Below are positions 12,300 to 25,000 of a stretch of 64,000 nt of DNA, piece after piece. The first letter of the stretch is position 1. Each line of letters starts with the position of its first letter. This DNA is from Limnanthes douglasii subsp. nivea (taxonomy: Eukaryota; Streptophyta; Magnoliopsida; Brassicales; Limnanthaceae), in NCBI GenBank assembly GCA_036936605.1, contig JAUPFV010000001.1, positions 250,755,981 through 250,819,980 of the forward strand, in the 5' to 3' direction. A program made the translations under genes and the position numbers. The notes below the pieces were generated by a model. It searched no databases, had not been told where the DNA came from, and saw nothing but the letters and a program-made list of their open reading frames with translations.

Positions 12300-14488
12300 A
12301 GTTCAGATATTCGGAGCTTCGCCTTTGACAATTTCTTTTTTAATATTTTCGCTTTTATCTCGGGTACGATAATGGGCGCCAACATGTGGTACAAGGAACA
12401 AGCATATGTGTTTGATTATCGCAATTTAAAGGACCCAACATGCGAAAAATAATCTAATAAGTCTCGGTGGCTTGGGCTACCATCTTGGGGGATGAAAAGC
12501 ATGGGAAGCAAATTATCTAGTACCACAAGAGGTTCTAAAGATGACACTTCAGTTGTGTGCTCGGGGAGATCAACAAGCTGCTTACAAGGTAGATTTTGAG
12601 CCACAATAGTAATGTCTGGCGCCTCTAAGTTCTTATCAACATTTCTCTTCTTGATTTGTCTGGTCCCAGGTTTTGTGAGGATTTGGTAATCTTTTTCTTC
12701 GATGCAATCTTTACCTTTTACCAACCATGTCTCTGATGATAATTATTTTGTTACTTGAGGAGTCGAGCCATTATATTGTTCACAAATTAGGATTAGTCGT
12801 TTGCTCGGTTGAACGGGGCTTGGTCAGAGGAGTGACTTTAATTTTAGCCTTTTTATTCTTAGCCATCCGGGCTTTTGTTGTTGATCCTTCTCCTTCCATC
12901 GTCATTTTCCTCTTCTCCCCTTGGGGTTCATACGTTTTGCTCACCTCTCTAACCTTGGAACCCCCAGCTTCTGCAGCATTAACATTTGTAGTTATCGTTT
13001 CAGGACCAACAATTTCGATGAACGCTTCCGTCAGTTCAGGATCCTCTATTGAATTTCTTCTAGGTCGATGACTGGACGATATTTTCCGCTTGGAAAGCAT
13101 AACTCACGCATCGAAAGTGTGTAATATCTAAATTAAAACGGCAGGTTCAGAAAGAACCATCAGTTACTCTTCTCTCAATTCATCTTCTGAGGAGCGCCAA
13201 AGATGGTTGTTGATGAGGTTCACGGGGATGATGCACCGATGAAACTCATTACCCCTGTTCTGCAGAGCCCATTCACTTAAGCGAGCAAGGATTTTTTCCA
13301 CGGTTTCTAGATGATTCTTCTTTAGGGAGTGCAAATTCGGTTTGTGAACTGTCAATAATAGAGAGTCGTGGTTTACTATTGGAGTTTACAGTGTAAGGAG
13401 TAGTGTAAAGTGTAAAGCACATTCACGTGTCCACTTTAGGGAGAGCCATCTCGGATTGTTGTATTTCTTCTTATGAGCTCAGATTTCCTCTTAAGCCCCA
13501 CTAATAAAAAGAAAACTATGTTTTTAAAATCTATCAGCTTCCAACAGATCATCCCCAATCTTAACGTTATTCTTGAGGGTGACATAAAAGAAAGGGTGTT
13601 TTAGTTGTTTGAATATACGAGTGATGGCCACAACTTCCTCCATTGGCATCAGTATTTGTGATAGTCGCGATGCCACGATGCAAGATATCAGCGTGAACCA
13701 GGTGTTATGGCTAGCTTGGCTAAAACACAACTCCACTAGCTCAAAGTATTTTACTATTGCAGGATCCAAAGGAAACCAAACTCCCCAATTCAGCACGTCG
13801 GTAAGTATTACCAGCTCTCTCTGACAGGGAAATCCCTTCTTGGGTCGGGAAGCGGATATCAACGCATGACTGAATTTCCCAACTCGTCTTCAAGTCTGAC
13901 ATCTCATTTGAGCTATAGTACATGTACTTACCATTGTACAAACTGATTATGTGTGGCCTTGCCAAACCTCTGTGATTGCTCCCTAACATCGTGGTTACTT
14001 CCAAAGACATGACTTCTTCATACTCAGAAACCTCATCTACTTTGGTTGGGTCGATATCTAGTTCATTAACTTCTCTGCGATCACCAATAGTTTGCACACA
14101 CGAGTAGGCTTCGGTATATTTGGGAGCGTTATGGGCTGTCTTTGAGTTTTGGAGGTCGATTTTTTAGTTATTTTGGTACTTTGGAGGAGGAGAATTCCTT
14201 GGAGGCGGTTGAAGTAGCAGCGTAGTTGTCCTCCACCTCAGTCGAGATTTCTATAGAAATTGCTCCGTCTCTAGTTTGGGAAATAGTAGCAATGATATCG
14301 GTGTTAGAGATAGATCTAGTTGAACTGTTCATTGTGAGGGTCTGGTCTTTGGGTTGAGACAACTAGGGTTGTTCTACACCAATAAAAATGGTTGCGGTAT
14401 TAGGACCGGTTCGAACCCCGGTGATGGTCGAGCTTATTTTTACGTACTTGATTTCGTCATGAGATAATTCAGATATAGAATCCCCCAT
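12300..14488 (-). pseudogene. antisense accessory ORF of a Tat element (gypsy-type putative transposon protein), broken
   Basis: A minus-strand coding relic that starts at ATG 14488 (MGDSISELSHDEIKYVK). It continues with an in-frame TAG near 14363 through pieces at 14362-14168, 14097-13524, 13355-13164, 13100-12780 and 12724-12416. The central block FPLDPAIVKYFELVEL...NTWFTLISCIVASRL, followed by DDLLEADRF and a KHSFLFI relic, resembles the plant family called putative gypsy-type transposon (PF04195). The C-terminal third is charged and low complexity (RPRRNSIEDPEL, KRKMTMEGEG). A homologous copy lies at 40952-41960. It runs opposite to the Tat pol remnant on its left, the arrangement known for extra antisense ORFs between pol and 3' LTR in Grande-like Tat elements. 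Function unknown. Confidence 0.65.
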
Positions 14489-14924
14489 GGCTAGAAAGCG
14501 TGAATTATGGCGAGTTTCCAGAGACTTGGCTGGTTTGGGGTGGTGATCTTGTTTGAGTGACGAAGCCGTTTCAGTGCATGGGGACTTGGTTTACCTAGGT
14601 TGAGTGCTTTGCTTGGATTATCGATTGGTTGTAGGAATAAAGAGGGTCAGATTAAATTCAAGAGGATTTCTTGCTTCAAATAAACGCATTCGGTTAAGGT
14701 CAAGGTCCCTGTATGAAATGGTTTGAGAATACTCATTCAGAGAGTTATCGACCACTCATCTTGTTTGGTATTCGTCGGTCCTCTTAGTGATATAAAACCA
14801 ATCAATACCATCAAACTTCTTTTTTATAAACCGAGGCGATAATACGCTTTATCTCTCTAGGAAAACCGATGCGTTGATTCTCTCTCTCTTGAAATTGTAT
14901 GAAAGTGATTTATGAGGCAATGAA

Positions 14925-14938
14925 GAGTATTTATAGAG
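14925..14938 (-). promoter_or_regulatory. TATA box of the antisense accessory ORF
   Basis: The minus strand reads CCTCTATAAATACTC here, a good plant TATA box. A leader-like sequence with a GAGAGAGAGA run follows, and the ATG at 14488 lies about 440 bases downstream. The other copy of this ORF (40952) also has a TATA box and GAGAG leader just before its start. Confidence 0.5.
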
Positions 14939-15328
14939 GAGTTCATTCTCCAACGGCTATATTCATAGGCTAGTGGAAGCAGTTGTACTTTAAGAAGGAC
15001 AATAGTTTTTTTGAACGTTTAAGTGACATGTACCGAATAACCAGAGAACATATGTAAGGTTGAGAGATCGCTAGTACAAAGCTACTGGGCCTAGGCTAAC
15101 CAATAGTTTGGTTAGGCCCAAAACGTTGCTTGCCCCAAGTAGTGCACCCAGCTCCTTGTACGATTCACTATGTGTTGACGTTTTAGTTCAGGATTATTTG
15201 AGGCTACCTCAATACAAAGTCAACACTTTTCTAACCTGAAGGATATCCACCATAGACTAATAGTTTCCAACCCGAGGTGAAACAGTATAGTCCTTGCAAG
15301 ATTTTCTCGGAAGGACTAGGAAAGCTAC

Positions 15329-15775
15329 TGATAAGGGAAGAATTTATCCGGGCCTAAGCGCGTCGAGAAAATTAAGGGTATTTTGGCATTGATATATTAG
15401 TTTATAATAGAAAATGATAAAGTAAGCAATATTGAGGAGTTATATTGTAATAATGAATATATGAGTAGATTTAGTGTAATAAAGAGGTGAAATATGCTAA
15501 AAGGGATTACCCATGTGGGTTTGGGCCCACCACCTTTACTATATAAAGCAAGATTCATTTTTGGATAAAGGTGAACAATTAATATATTACAACCACTTTT
15601 TGGTGGAATAAGGTCCGGATATTTATGGACTGATCAGGCTTAAGCAACCAAGAACCTGACCGATTTGGACAAGTCTTGTCTGATTTCCTAACAATGTAAG
15701 ACCAAGCCATAAAGTCCCTTGATGCACTTAAATAAGAACGTCTTATGGGAACTGCGTACTAAGTCCGTTATGTGC
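15329..15775 (+). mobile_element. probable 3' LTR of the plus-strand Tat remnant
   Basis: The block begins TGATAAGGGAAG after a purine-rich run (GGAAGGACTAGGAAAG), contains a CTATATAAAGC TATA box at about 15538-15548, and is placed where a 3' LTR should follow pol plus the antisense ORF. The right end is uncertain (about 15770). There is no second copy in the window to confirm the ends. Confidence 0.45.
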
Positions 15776-15798
15776 ACGCATTTAAAGTCAATTGGTAC

Positions 15799-16109
15799 TC
15801 CCTGGACTATCTAGTTTGGATAAAGTTAGTCCTTCTTTGTGTTTAGACTATCAATTTTTGTGACAGATAGTCTCTAAACTATTTATTTTTGATAAAGTTA
15901 GTCTTTTGACTTTCTATTTTCAAAATATTTAGTCGTCTTAATAAACATGTGCAGGGACTAACTTTACCCAAAATGGATAGTCGAGGGACTACCAATGGAC
16001 TTTTGAAAGTCCATGGACTATATGTCACCAAAATGGATAGTCCATGGACTACCAACGGACCTTTGAAAATCCAGGGAGTATCTTTCACTAAATTCGATAG
16101 TCCATGGAC
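15799..16109. mobile_element. MITE-like element with imperfect inverted ends
   Basis: The left end CTCCCTGGACTATC and the reverse complement of the right end GTCCATGGACTATC match over about 30 bp with mismatches. Inside, ATGGATAGTC, GGGACTACCAA and GGAC-TTTGAAA words are repeated in tandem near the right end. No target-site duplication was clear. It lacks coding capacity; the two short opposite ORFs over it are chance reads through the repeat words. Confidence 0.6.
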
Positions 16110-16329
16110 GATTTACTGTTCAAAGCCTCAATAGAAATATATACCATTTGTAATCCATTACATAAAAATAATAAAAGTATTATCCTCATTATTCTTCAAA
16201 TTTCTTTTTTTACTATTGATTCTCATTTATCAATGATGTTTAAAATGTTAGAAGTTTAGGTGAATTTTACCTCACCAGAAGATAACTCAAATTAAGTTGT
16301 GAAAACATAAAAAAAAAAAACAAGTCTAA

Positions 16330-17950
16330 ACCCACTACAAGTCCATAATTTACGAAACATCTTCCAAAATAGGTTGCAAAAACATAAAAAAACACTCAAA
16401 CAAGTCATAACATACAAATTGTCCAATAGTTACAAAACAATATTTCAAAATAAATTGTGAAAACACAACAAATAATACAAAAACATGTCTTAACCCATTG
16501 TAAGTCCAAAAAATCGTAAAAAAGATTAAAATAAGTTGTGGAAGCACACAAAATATCATACAAACAAATCATAACCTACTTCAAGTCCCAAGTTGTGTAA
16601 AACAGTTCAAAAGAAATTGTAAAAACACTACAAAAAACACAAAACTAGTTTTAACCTACTAAATGTCTAAGAAAAGTGTAAAGGCGTTTCAAAAGATATT
16701 GTAAAAACATAAGAAACATTACACAAACAATTCATAACCGAATGCAGGTCCACGAGTTGCGAAAAAAATTTAAAAAACATAACAGACAACATAAAACTAG
16801 ATTCTAACGTACTGCAAGCTCGTAAATTATGAAACATAATTCAAAATAAGTTGAGAAAATACACGTAGCACAAAATTATATTTTAACATACAGCAAGTCT
16901 ATGAAATCACGAAAATATTTCAAAATAAGCTGCAAAAATGCAACACATATAACAATACAAGTTATAACCTATTGTAAGTTTAAGAATTGTAAAAAATAGT
17001 TTAAAATAAGTTGCAAAATGCAACAAACAACACATAAACATGCCTTAACCTATTGCAAGTTCATACAATTACATAAACATTTTAGAATAAGTTGTGAAAG
17101 CATAAACAATATCATACAAACAAGTCTTAACCTACTTCAACTCACGAGTTGTAAAACAATTCAAAAGAAGTTGTGAAAACACAACAAACAGCATAAAACA
17201 TATTCTAAGTTACTAAAAGTCTAAAAATCGTAAAAATAGTTCAAAATAAGTTGCAAAAACATAACAAACATTACACAAACATGTACTAACCTAATACAAG
17301 TCCACGAGTTGCAAAAAAACTTAAAGTAAGTTGCAATAACATTACAAACAACACAAAATAGGCTCCAACCTACTACAACTTCACGAGTTGTGAAACATAG
17401 TTCAATATAAGTTAAAAAAAACACAACAAGCAACACATAAACAAAGATTAACCTACTACAAGTCCATAAAATTACAAAATGATTCAAAATAAGTTACAAA
17501 AACATGACAATCATCATACCATACTGCAAGTCTATTAGTTGTAAAAATGTGCATAAAAAAGCAACAAACAACACATAACCTAATGCAAGTTATTAATTAC
17601 AAACGAAAATTCAAATAAGTGCGAACATATAACAAACAACATACAAACATGTTTTAACCTACTATAACTCTACAAAAAATAAAAAAAAACAGTTCAAAAA
17701 CAAGTTATAAACAACACATAAACACATAACCTACTGCAAATCTATGAGTTGTGAAATGTAGTTCAAAATAAGTTTAAAAACACAACAAACACCACACAAA
17801 CATGTCCTAACCTACTGCAAGTGTGAAACATAATTCAAAATAAATTGGAAAACATGACAATAAGATCACATAACTGTTCAAAATAAGTTGCAAAATAAAC
17901 ATCGCGCAAATATGTCTCCATATCACGCAAGTCCAAGAGTTGTGAAAGAT
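16330..17950. repeat. degenerate tandem array, unit about 80 bp, about 20 copies
   Basis: The word TAACCTACTGCAAGTCCA and close variants recur every 75-85 bp (for example near 16489, 16570, 16650, 16731, 16803, 16881, 16961, 17043, 17126, 17286, 17365, 17446, 17652, 17725 and 17805). Between them are AAAATAAGTTGCAAAAACA and ACAACAAACA stretches. Copies are strongly diverged, so it is an old array. The minus-strand ORFs here follow the repeat and are not genes. Confidence 0.85.
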
Positions 17951-18109
17951 AAAATACTATATATACAAAAATCAAATATGTGTATTTTTGTGATTAATTT
18001 TTTTTGAAGTATGTATTTTTTAAACCGCAACTCGAAAAAAATCAAAAAAATATTATTTATGTTTTTAGGACAAAAAAAACTAGATCCATTAATGATATGT
18101 TTGAATTTT

Positions 18110-18770
18110 TTCTAGATGCAAATAAGAAACGATATTAAACTAGAGACTAGATACAATTTTAAATGAGAGACGAGATATAATTCTAGACAAGAGACGATCT
18201 ATATGTTAAATGAGAGATGATACTAGATGAGAGAAAATATACGATGCTAGAAGAGAGACAAGAGATAAAAGATGATGCTAGATGCGAGACGAGAGATGAG
18301 AGATGATGCTAAATGCAAGAATACGGACGATGATAGACGAGAGACAAAAGACGATGCTAAATAAGAAATTAGAGATAATGTTAGATACTAGATGGGGAAC
18401 AAGAGACGATGTTGGATATAAGACCAGATAAAATAGACGATGTTAGATGGGAGACGATAGACAATACTAGATGTGAGACAAAAGACAAAATATAATATTA
18501 TATGTGATACGAGAGACGATGCTAGATGGGATACGAGAGACTTTTGATAGAGACGAGAGACGAGAGACGATGCTAGATGCGAGACGAGTGACGAGATACG
18601 ATGCTCGTTGCAAGATGAGAGATGATGTCAGATGCGGGACAAAAGGTGAGAGACGATGCTAGATGAGAGATGAAATACGATGATAAATGCAGGACGAGAG
18701 ACAAGATATGATACTAGATGCAAGACGAGATGCGATACGAAATACATTGCTTCATCTTAATCACAAAGAC
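18110..18770. repeat. GA-rich minisatellite (GAGAGACGATGCTAGATGC type)
   Basis: Irregular repeats of GAGACGAGAGACGATGCTAG and variants fill about 650 bp, with a strong purine bias on the plus strand. No coding frame was seen. Confidence 0.85.
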
Positions 18771-19696
18771 ACGAGACTATCCAATACATAATTAAAAACA
18801 AAAAGAAACCTACTTAAGACCATAAAACCAAACTAATATATGAATTTCTATTTAATTAGTCAAGTAAAACACACATAATTTGGATAACTAAAATACATAA
18901 ACATTAAGGAAATTCAATAAGAAAATGGAGAAAGATGACGAAGAATACAAATAAATCAAGTTTTCGAGAGAAAAAATATTAAATAAATTTTTGGATCTTA
19001 TATATTTGAGATATAATAACAAAAAAAGCATAGGTAATAGGTAGTAAATAACAAAATTAGATGGATTTTATTCTTCAGTATGGATAAATAATATTTAGAG
19101 TATTACGTGAATAATATATTTATTTTTAGTACTTTTTAGTACTTTGTTAAATAATAAATATATATATCACAGTAAAAAGTTATCCTATATACTTAAAAAG
19201 GTTTGTGACCATTAATGTATAAAAAAGATAAATAAAAAAGACTACTAAAGTATGTCAAAAAAATATTTTAATCATTCGGGTGTTTTAGATTGGAAATATC
19301 TTATAGGCTTTAGACATTAATAGTCCATTGATATCAAAAGTTAAAAATATCTTAACCTACCCACTGCCATATTTTAAATTTAAAAAAGTAGGTTATTTGT
19401 TCACTTGGAATCGACATTTCAAAAGTTTTTTTATGATTTGGACAACGAATATGAAGATGAAAACATTGTGATAAATGGTAGTAATGATTGATGATACTAT
19501 TGGAAACTAAAAAAACTTTGAAAAGTGTTGTTTTTAATGTTTTATTTAATACTATTTAAGATATGTTTTTAGATTGATTGTTTTGTTAAAGATTTATGTT
19601 TGTTTATTTGACTAACATTTAATTATTTATTTAATTATGTTTTTTGTTTAAAAGTTTATATATTAATTTTTGTTTAAATTAAAAATAAATTCAAGT
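18771..19696. other. AT-rich DNA, nothing recognised
   Basis: No open frame or repeat of note between the GA-rich minisatellite and the small hAT-like element. Confidence 0.5.
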
Positions 19697-19905
19697 TAGA
19701 GATGAGTTCCAATCGGGTCGTACCGGGCCGAACAATATGAATAGTAAAATAAGTATGTACGGACTGGTTCGGGCTGACCCGCAGACATGTACTGAACGAG
19801 CTCGGATTCAAAAATATTAAGACCAAGGGCAGACCGAATTAAGGTTTAAGTAAAAAAAGAACAGCCTTGAGCGGGCCGGCCCGAACCCGACCCATTACCA
19901 TCGCT
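19697..19905. mobile_element. short hAT-like non-autonomous element
   Basis: Left end TAGAGATG...TCGGGTCG...CGGGCC and the reverse complement of the right end TAGCGATGGTAATGGGTCGG match in pattern. The GC-rich GGGTCGGGTTCGGGCCGG words are typical of plant hAT-derived MITEs. No clear 8-bp duplication was found. Confidence 0.45.
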
Positions 19906-19959
19906 AATAAGAATAATATTTCACAAATTTTTTTAACAAATAGGATACACGAAAAACAA

Positions 19960-20634
19960 TTGTATACCTTGCAAGAAATCTAATATGCCTTATCTAACAT
20001 GCTTAGCTATAATCTAACATGCTTAGCTATAATCTAACATGTCTTAACTAAATCTTATAACATCTAACATACTTTAACTAATACATTCACAAAATATAAC
20101 TTTCAAATAGAGCAATATTTAATAAAATTTTCAATAAATTAAGAAAAAATATTATTTATATGAAGAAATCATCAAAATCTGTAATAACAATCTAACATGT
20201 TTTACTAAAATTTTATAAAATCTAGCATGACTTACTAAAATCTTATAAAATCTTAACAAAATCTAATATGCTTTAACTAATTTTTTCACAAATCTAACGT
20301 GTCTTAGCTAAAATCAGATTCAAACAAAATTATATTTTTAAAAAATTTGGTTTCTTGGGTTTTGATATTAGAAAATACAAGAAAATTTTGTCTAAAAGAA
20401 TCAAAATCTTATAAAAAATAACATACCTAACTTAAAATCTAAACTCAACTGGTCTTAACTAAAATCTACATCTAAAATCTAAAATCTAAAATCTAACTTG
20501 GGTTAACTAAAATCTTATAAAATCTGATCATATTTTAACTTAAATCTGATAAAATCTAACATTCCTTATCTAGAATTTTATAAAATCAAACATTTCTTAA
20601 GAAAATATTATAAAATCTAATATACATTACCTAA
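19960..20634. repeat. AAAATCTAACATG-type tandem array (left part)
   Basis: Repeated words AATCTAACATGCTTTAACTA and AAAATCTTATAAAATCTAAC at irregular 25-45 bp spacing. The same words resume at 34763-35280, on the far side of the LINE. One array was therefore split by the LINE insertion. Confidence 0.8.
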
Positions 20635-20703
20635 GGAGCTTGAAATAATGCTCCAAGAAACCATGTTTCTGGTATTCTCTTCTTCTTCTTCTTCTTTTTA
20701 TCA

Positions 20704-21790
20704 TGGATAATCTCAGTATCCAGTTGTAATCTACGACACAATTCCCTGTTTTTCACAGCACTAGAAATGTTGGTTCATCTCAACAACAATTCACGAAGTA
20801 ATACATTGATATGTTCAAGCCAAAAAATAGCTATGTTTTAATAAACCCAGAATCTATAAAAGAAACAGAGAGTCACTACTCTGTCCAGTACTCTGAGGAA
20901 ATCAAGAAGCAACGCTTCACTAATAAAAAATCACGCTTATTGGAAAAATTCAGTAATGAGGTTCCAAAGAAAGCTAAGCTCGGTACTTTCTTGGATTCAT
21001 TGAAATTCAAGGGTGTATTCAGCTATGAAGTATAGGATTCTCATCACATCTTTCTTGATTTCAACTTGAAGGAAGATGTTTGCAACCTATGGTTGAAGAA
21101 TGTCTAGAGATTTGATGATTTTGTGATGAGAATCTTAAGATTAAGTCCAGATTTTAACAAGAAATACAAAAATCCAATGGTTATGACCTGGGTTCGATTT
21201 GAAAAGTTTCCAGAATGCTTATATGACTTAAAATTGGTGAATGACCTAGCTGGTGCTATAGGAACAACTTACAGAGTTGTTGTACCTGAGAAGAACAAAG
21301 CTCATACCAACGTTTGTTTTGTCCAAATTGAAATTGATATCTCTAAAAAACTAAAGTGCCAAATGTGGATTGGCTTTGGGAAGAATGATAGATGCTAGAT
21401 CTCCATCAGTTACAAAAACGTGCCATCATACTGTGAGTATTGTTATCACATAGGCCACAAATTTTCTAAATGCAAGAAAACACCAAAGACTGAAGATGAA
21501 AACAATACAGAAAATACTAGAAATGAAAAAGATAATTCTGGGATTCAGTCTAAAGATGTCTTGAGCAATAATTACTCAAGAAATACTCAAAATATAATCA
21601 AGATTTACAGGATAAAAATCAAATCTATCATCACGCAAAAAAATCAAGACTCTGTGGCAAATGAAAGTAATAGTGATCTAACTCAAGATCATAACATAAA
21701 ATTACATGAAAAACTTAGTCAGAAATTGAAGCAGATCAACATGATGGAGGAACCATCTGACACTAAAAATTACTCTTCTCCAAAAAAATA
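20704..21790 (+). pseudogene. LINE ORF1 (DUF4283-like domain plus CCHC knuckle), broken
   Basis: This is the ORF1 nucleic-acid-binding protein of a plant L1 element, which coats the LINE RNA. An early ATG at 20704 gives MDNLSIQL. The frame is readable from 20811 with FSNEVPKKAKLGTFLDSLKFKGVF and, after stops near 21033 and 21105, MVMTWVRFEKFPECLY, typical of the DUF4283-type N-terminal domain. A CX2CX4HX4C knuckle (CEYCYHIGHKFSKC) lies at about 21429-21470, followed by a polar, Asn/Lys-rich tail that ends at 21791. At least three stops interrupt the frame. Confidence 0.78.
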
Positions 21791-22008
21791 GTAATGAAAT
21801 CATTGAAGCCTTAAACAAGTTGGAACATGAATATACTCAATTCAACCTTCAAGAAACAACCACTCTTGATCCTGAAAACATAGACAGTTGTTTTGGCACT
21901 CCTACCCTTTCTCCTAATCAAAACTTTAAAGAAATCATCAACACCAAACTGAAATCTGCAAAAAGAACAAGTTAAATAAGGACATATTACAAAAATCATA
22001 CTCTGATA

Positions 22009-25000
22009 ATGATCAGAGTGATTAGCTGGAACGCAAGGGGTATCAACAACAAACCAACCTTGAGAAGACTAAAGTCTATGATCATAACTGAAAGGATTAG
22101 AATTTTTGCAATACAGGATCTTATGACTAAGTTTGATAAAATTAAAGAAATTGTTGAGTTTCTGGGCTTCAAGAAGTATATTACTAATATATCAAATAAG
22201 TTATGGGTCTTTTGGATGGATGATATCAAAGTGAGAACCATTCATAACATGGATTAATTCTTGCATATGGAGGTGGACTACCCTGGTATTAATAAAATAT
22301 TCTACCTAACTTCTATCTATGCTAAGTGTCAACGCCTGCAAAGAATGGAGCTTTGGAATAGTTTAGTTAATATACATGATCCTAGCAAAGCCTAGATTTG
22401 TGCTCGTGATTACAATGTCATCTCCACTCATGATGAGCAGCTGGGTTGCACCTATAAATACCAAACTAGCATGGATAATTTCAATGACACAATCAGATCT
22501 TGCAACATTCATGATGCTGGGTATGGTGGATCTAAATTCACCTGGTCAAGAAGTAATAAATGGAGGAGACTTGATCGGGCTCTTATCAATGAAAAATGGA
22601 TAAATATCTTCAAAGAAACTCAGGTTTTCCACATGGTCAGAACTTGTTCTGACCATGCTCCTTTACTTATAACTGCTACTTTTAATAATAATGTTACTTC
22701 AATTCAAAAAAGGAAAAGTTTTAAATTTTTAAATATGTGGTCTAATGATGAATCTTTCCCAAGAATTGTTGAACATAATTGAATTCTGCCTATATGTGGA
22801 AAGCATAGTCATCTTTTCTGGTACAAGCTGGGGAGGCTTAAACATTTCCTCAAGGATTGGAATGCTTTGCATTTTGGTAACATTTTTTATAATGTTAAAG
22901 CCACTGAAGAGAGCGTTAAAAGGATGGAGATTATGCATTACACTAACAACAACAAGAATTCTAGGACACATTTATCTAAAACCAACAGTCTTCACATACA
23001 AGCGCTTAGAAATGAAGAGTCTTACTAGAAGAAAAATTGCTTCAACAGTTGGTTAAAAGATGGTGATGGCAGTTCAAAATTATTCTATTCTTATGTGGCT
23101 AAGAAGAGAAGGAAAAATGAAATTAAAGAAGCTGATACCTGGATTTTGAACCATAATGATATTGGCAACTCTGGTGCTAATTACTTTAAGAAGATCATGT
23201 CCTCCTATCCTTATTTTAACAGACAAGAAGAGAATAATTTGCTTCAAGATAAGCTCTTTGATTGCATCCCTTCCCTGGTTACTAAGGAGGACAATGAAGA
23301 CTTACTTAAGAACACTAACCAGGAGGAAATATGAAGAATCATCTGCAATATGAAGAGTGATAGTTCCCTCGGCATAGATGGTTTTAACATTTTTTTTCAA
23401 ATGTGTTGGAACACTATTAAAACTAATCTATGCAATTCTCTTAATGCTTTCTTAGATGGTAGCAGCATTCCCACTGGTCTATTTGCCACTGGAATTTGTT
23501 TAATTCCTAAAATCTCTAATCCTACTTGGTGGAACAACTACAGACCTATATGGTTGTGTACTATGATGAACAAAATTCTTTCGACTCTTATAAATCAAAG
23601 ACTATCTAATATACTACCAAGATTTGTTTCTAATGTGCAGAGTGCATTCGTGAGGGAGAGGCTGATTCATGACAACATATTAATCGCAAAGGAGTTTCTT
23701 CATGACATTAACAAGAAGCCAAAAGGTGGAAACATCATGATTCAACTAGACATGTCGAAAGCGTTTGATAGAATCTCTCATGCTTTCCTTTTCAAAGTGT
23801 TGCTCTCGTTTGGCTTCTCTGCTAAGTTCATTAGCCTTATTAATAAAATGACCAGTAACGTTCACATTTTCTTACTGATTAATGGGGATACTTATAAATA
23901 TTTCCATATGAGAAGAGGATTAAGGCAAGGATATCCTCTATCTCCAAGACTTTTCATCCTTGAGGAGGAGGTTCCGGCCAGAGGAATGCATGATCTTTTC
24001 AGCAGAAACTCTAAGATGCAATTTGCAACTAGGACTGAGTATACTATCCCTTGTATTGTGTTTGCAGACGATATACAGGTTTTTATGTATAGTTTGTCTT
24101 CCTCGATTGATAATTTAAGCAGGTTTATTGACAACTACCAAAAGATATCGGGTCAGTCTATAAACAAGAAAAATACTAGGATCATCAGAAACTCATCATT
24201 ATAGAATCCAGAAATTGAAGCTTCAAACTGGATTCGAGGTGGATTTTCTGCCTACTAATCATTTGAGAGTCACCATGTCAAACAATAATAAAGGGAAGAT
24301 TTGCAACCCTATTCTTGATAAGATTAATGATAGAACCATTGATTGGGACAGTAAGTACCTCTCTTATGGAGGCATATTATCTTTAATAACCAATGTTCTT
24401 CTCCATATTACATACCACTGGATGCAAAGCTGTGTTTTACCTAAAAATATCATCAAAAAGCTGGAAACTGTTTTCAATAGATTCTTTTGGAGATCAAAGT
24501 ACAAAATAAATGCAATTCATTGGTCGGCTTGGACCTCTCTTTGTAAGCCTTTTGGAGAGGGAGGGCTGAATATGAGAAGGTTGGATGATATTCAGTAATC
24601 CTTCTTTCAAAATCTATGGTTTAATTTTCATAAAAACAATTGTCTTTGGTCAAACATTATGCATAATATTTATTGTAAAACTAGCCATCCTTCTATTGCT
24701 ACTAACAGAAGAGGTTCTTTAGTTTGGAAAATGTTAATAAGCATTAGAGGGCGGGCTTATAGTAATTTATCCTGGATTCTCGGCAAGGGTGAGATAGAAT
24801 TTCGGAGGGATTCATGGCACAACCTTCCATCCATTGCAAGCGGCAACAATATAAGCTGGTATTTGGATGTTAAGGTCCATTCCTTTTGGAAAAATACTCA
24901 GTGGGATTTCAATGCTATGCAGGGTCTTTCAAATACTAGGATTGATATTATCAAAACTCTTAAAGTGAACCCTGATAGAAATGATCTTCTGTGTTGGAAG

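Noticed and set aside
12727..13071. 114-residue hydrophobic plus-strand ORF
   Set aside because: It is antisense to the charged part of the accessory ORF (12780-13100, minus). The hydrophobic look comes from complementing Lys/Glu codons.
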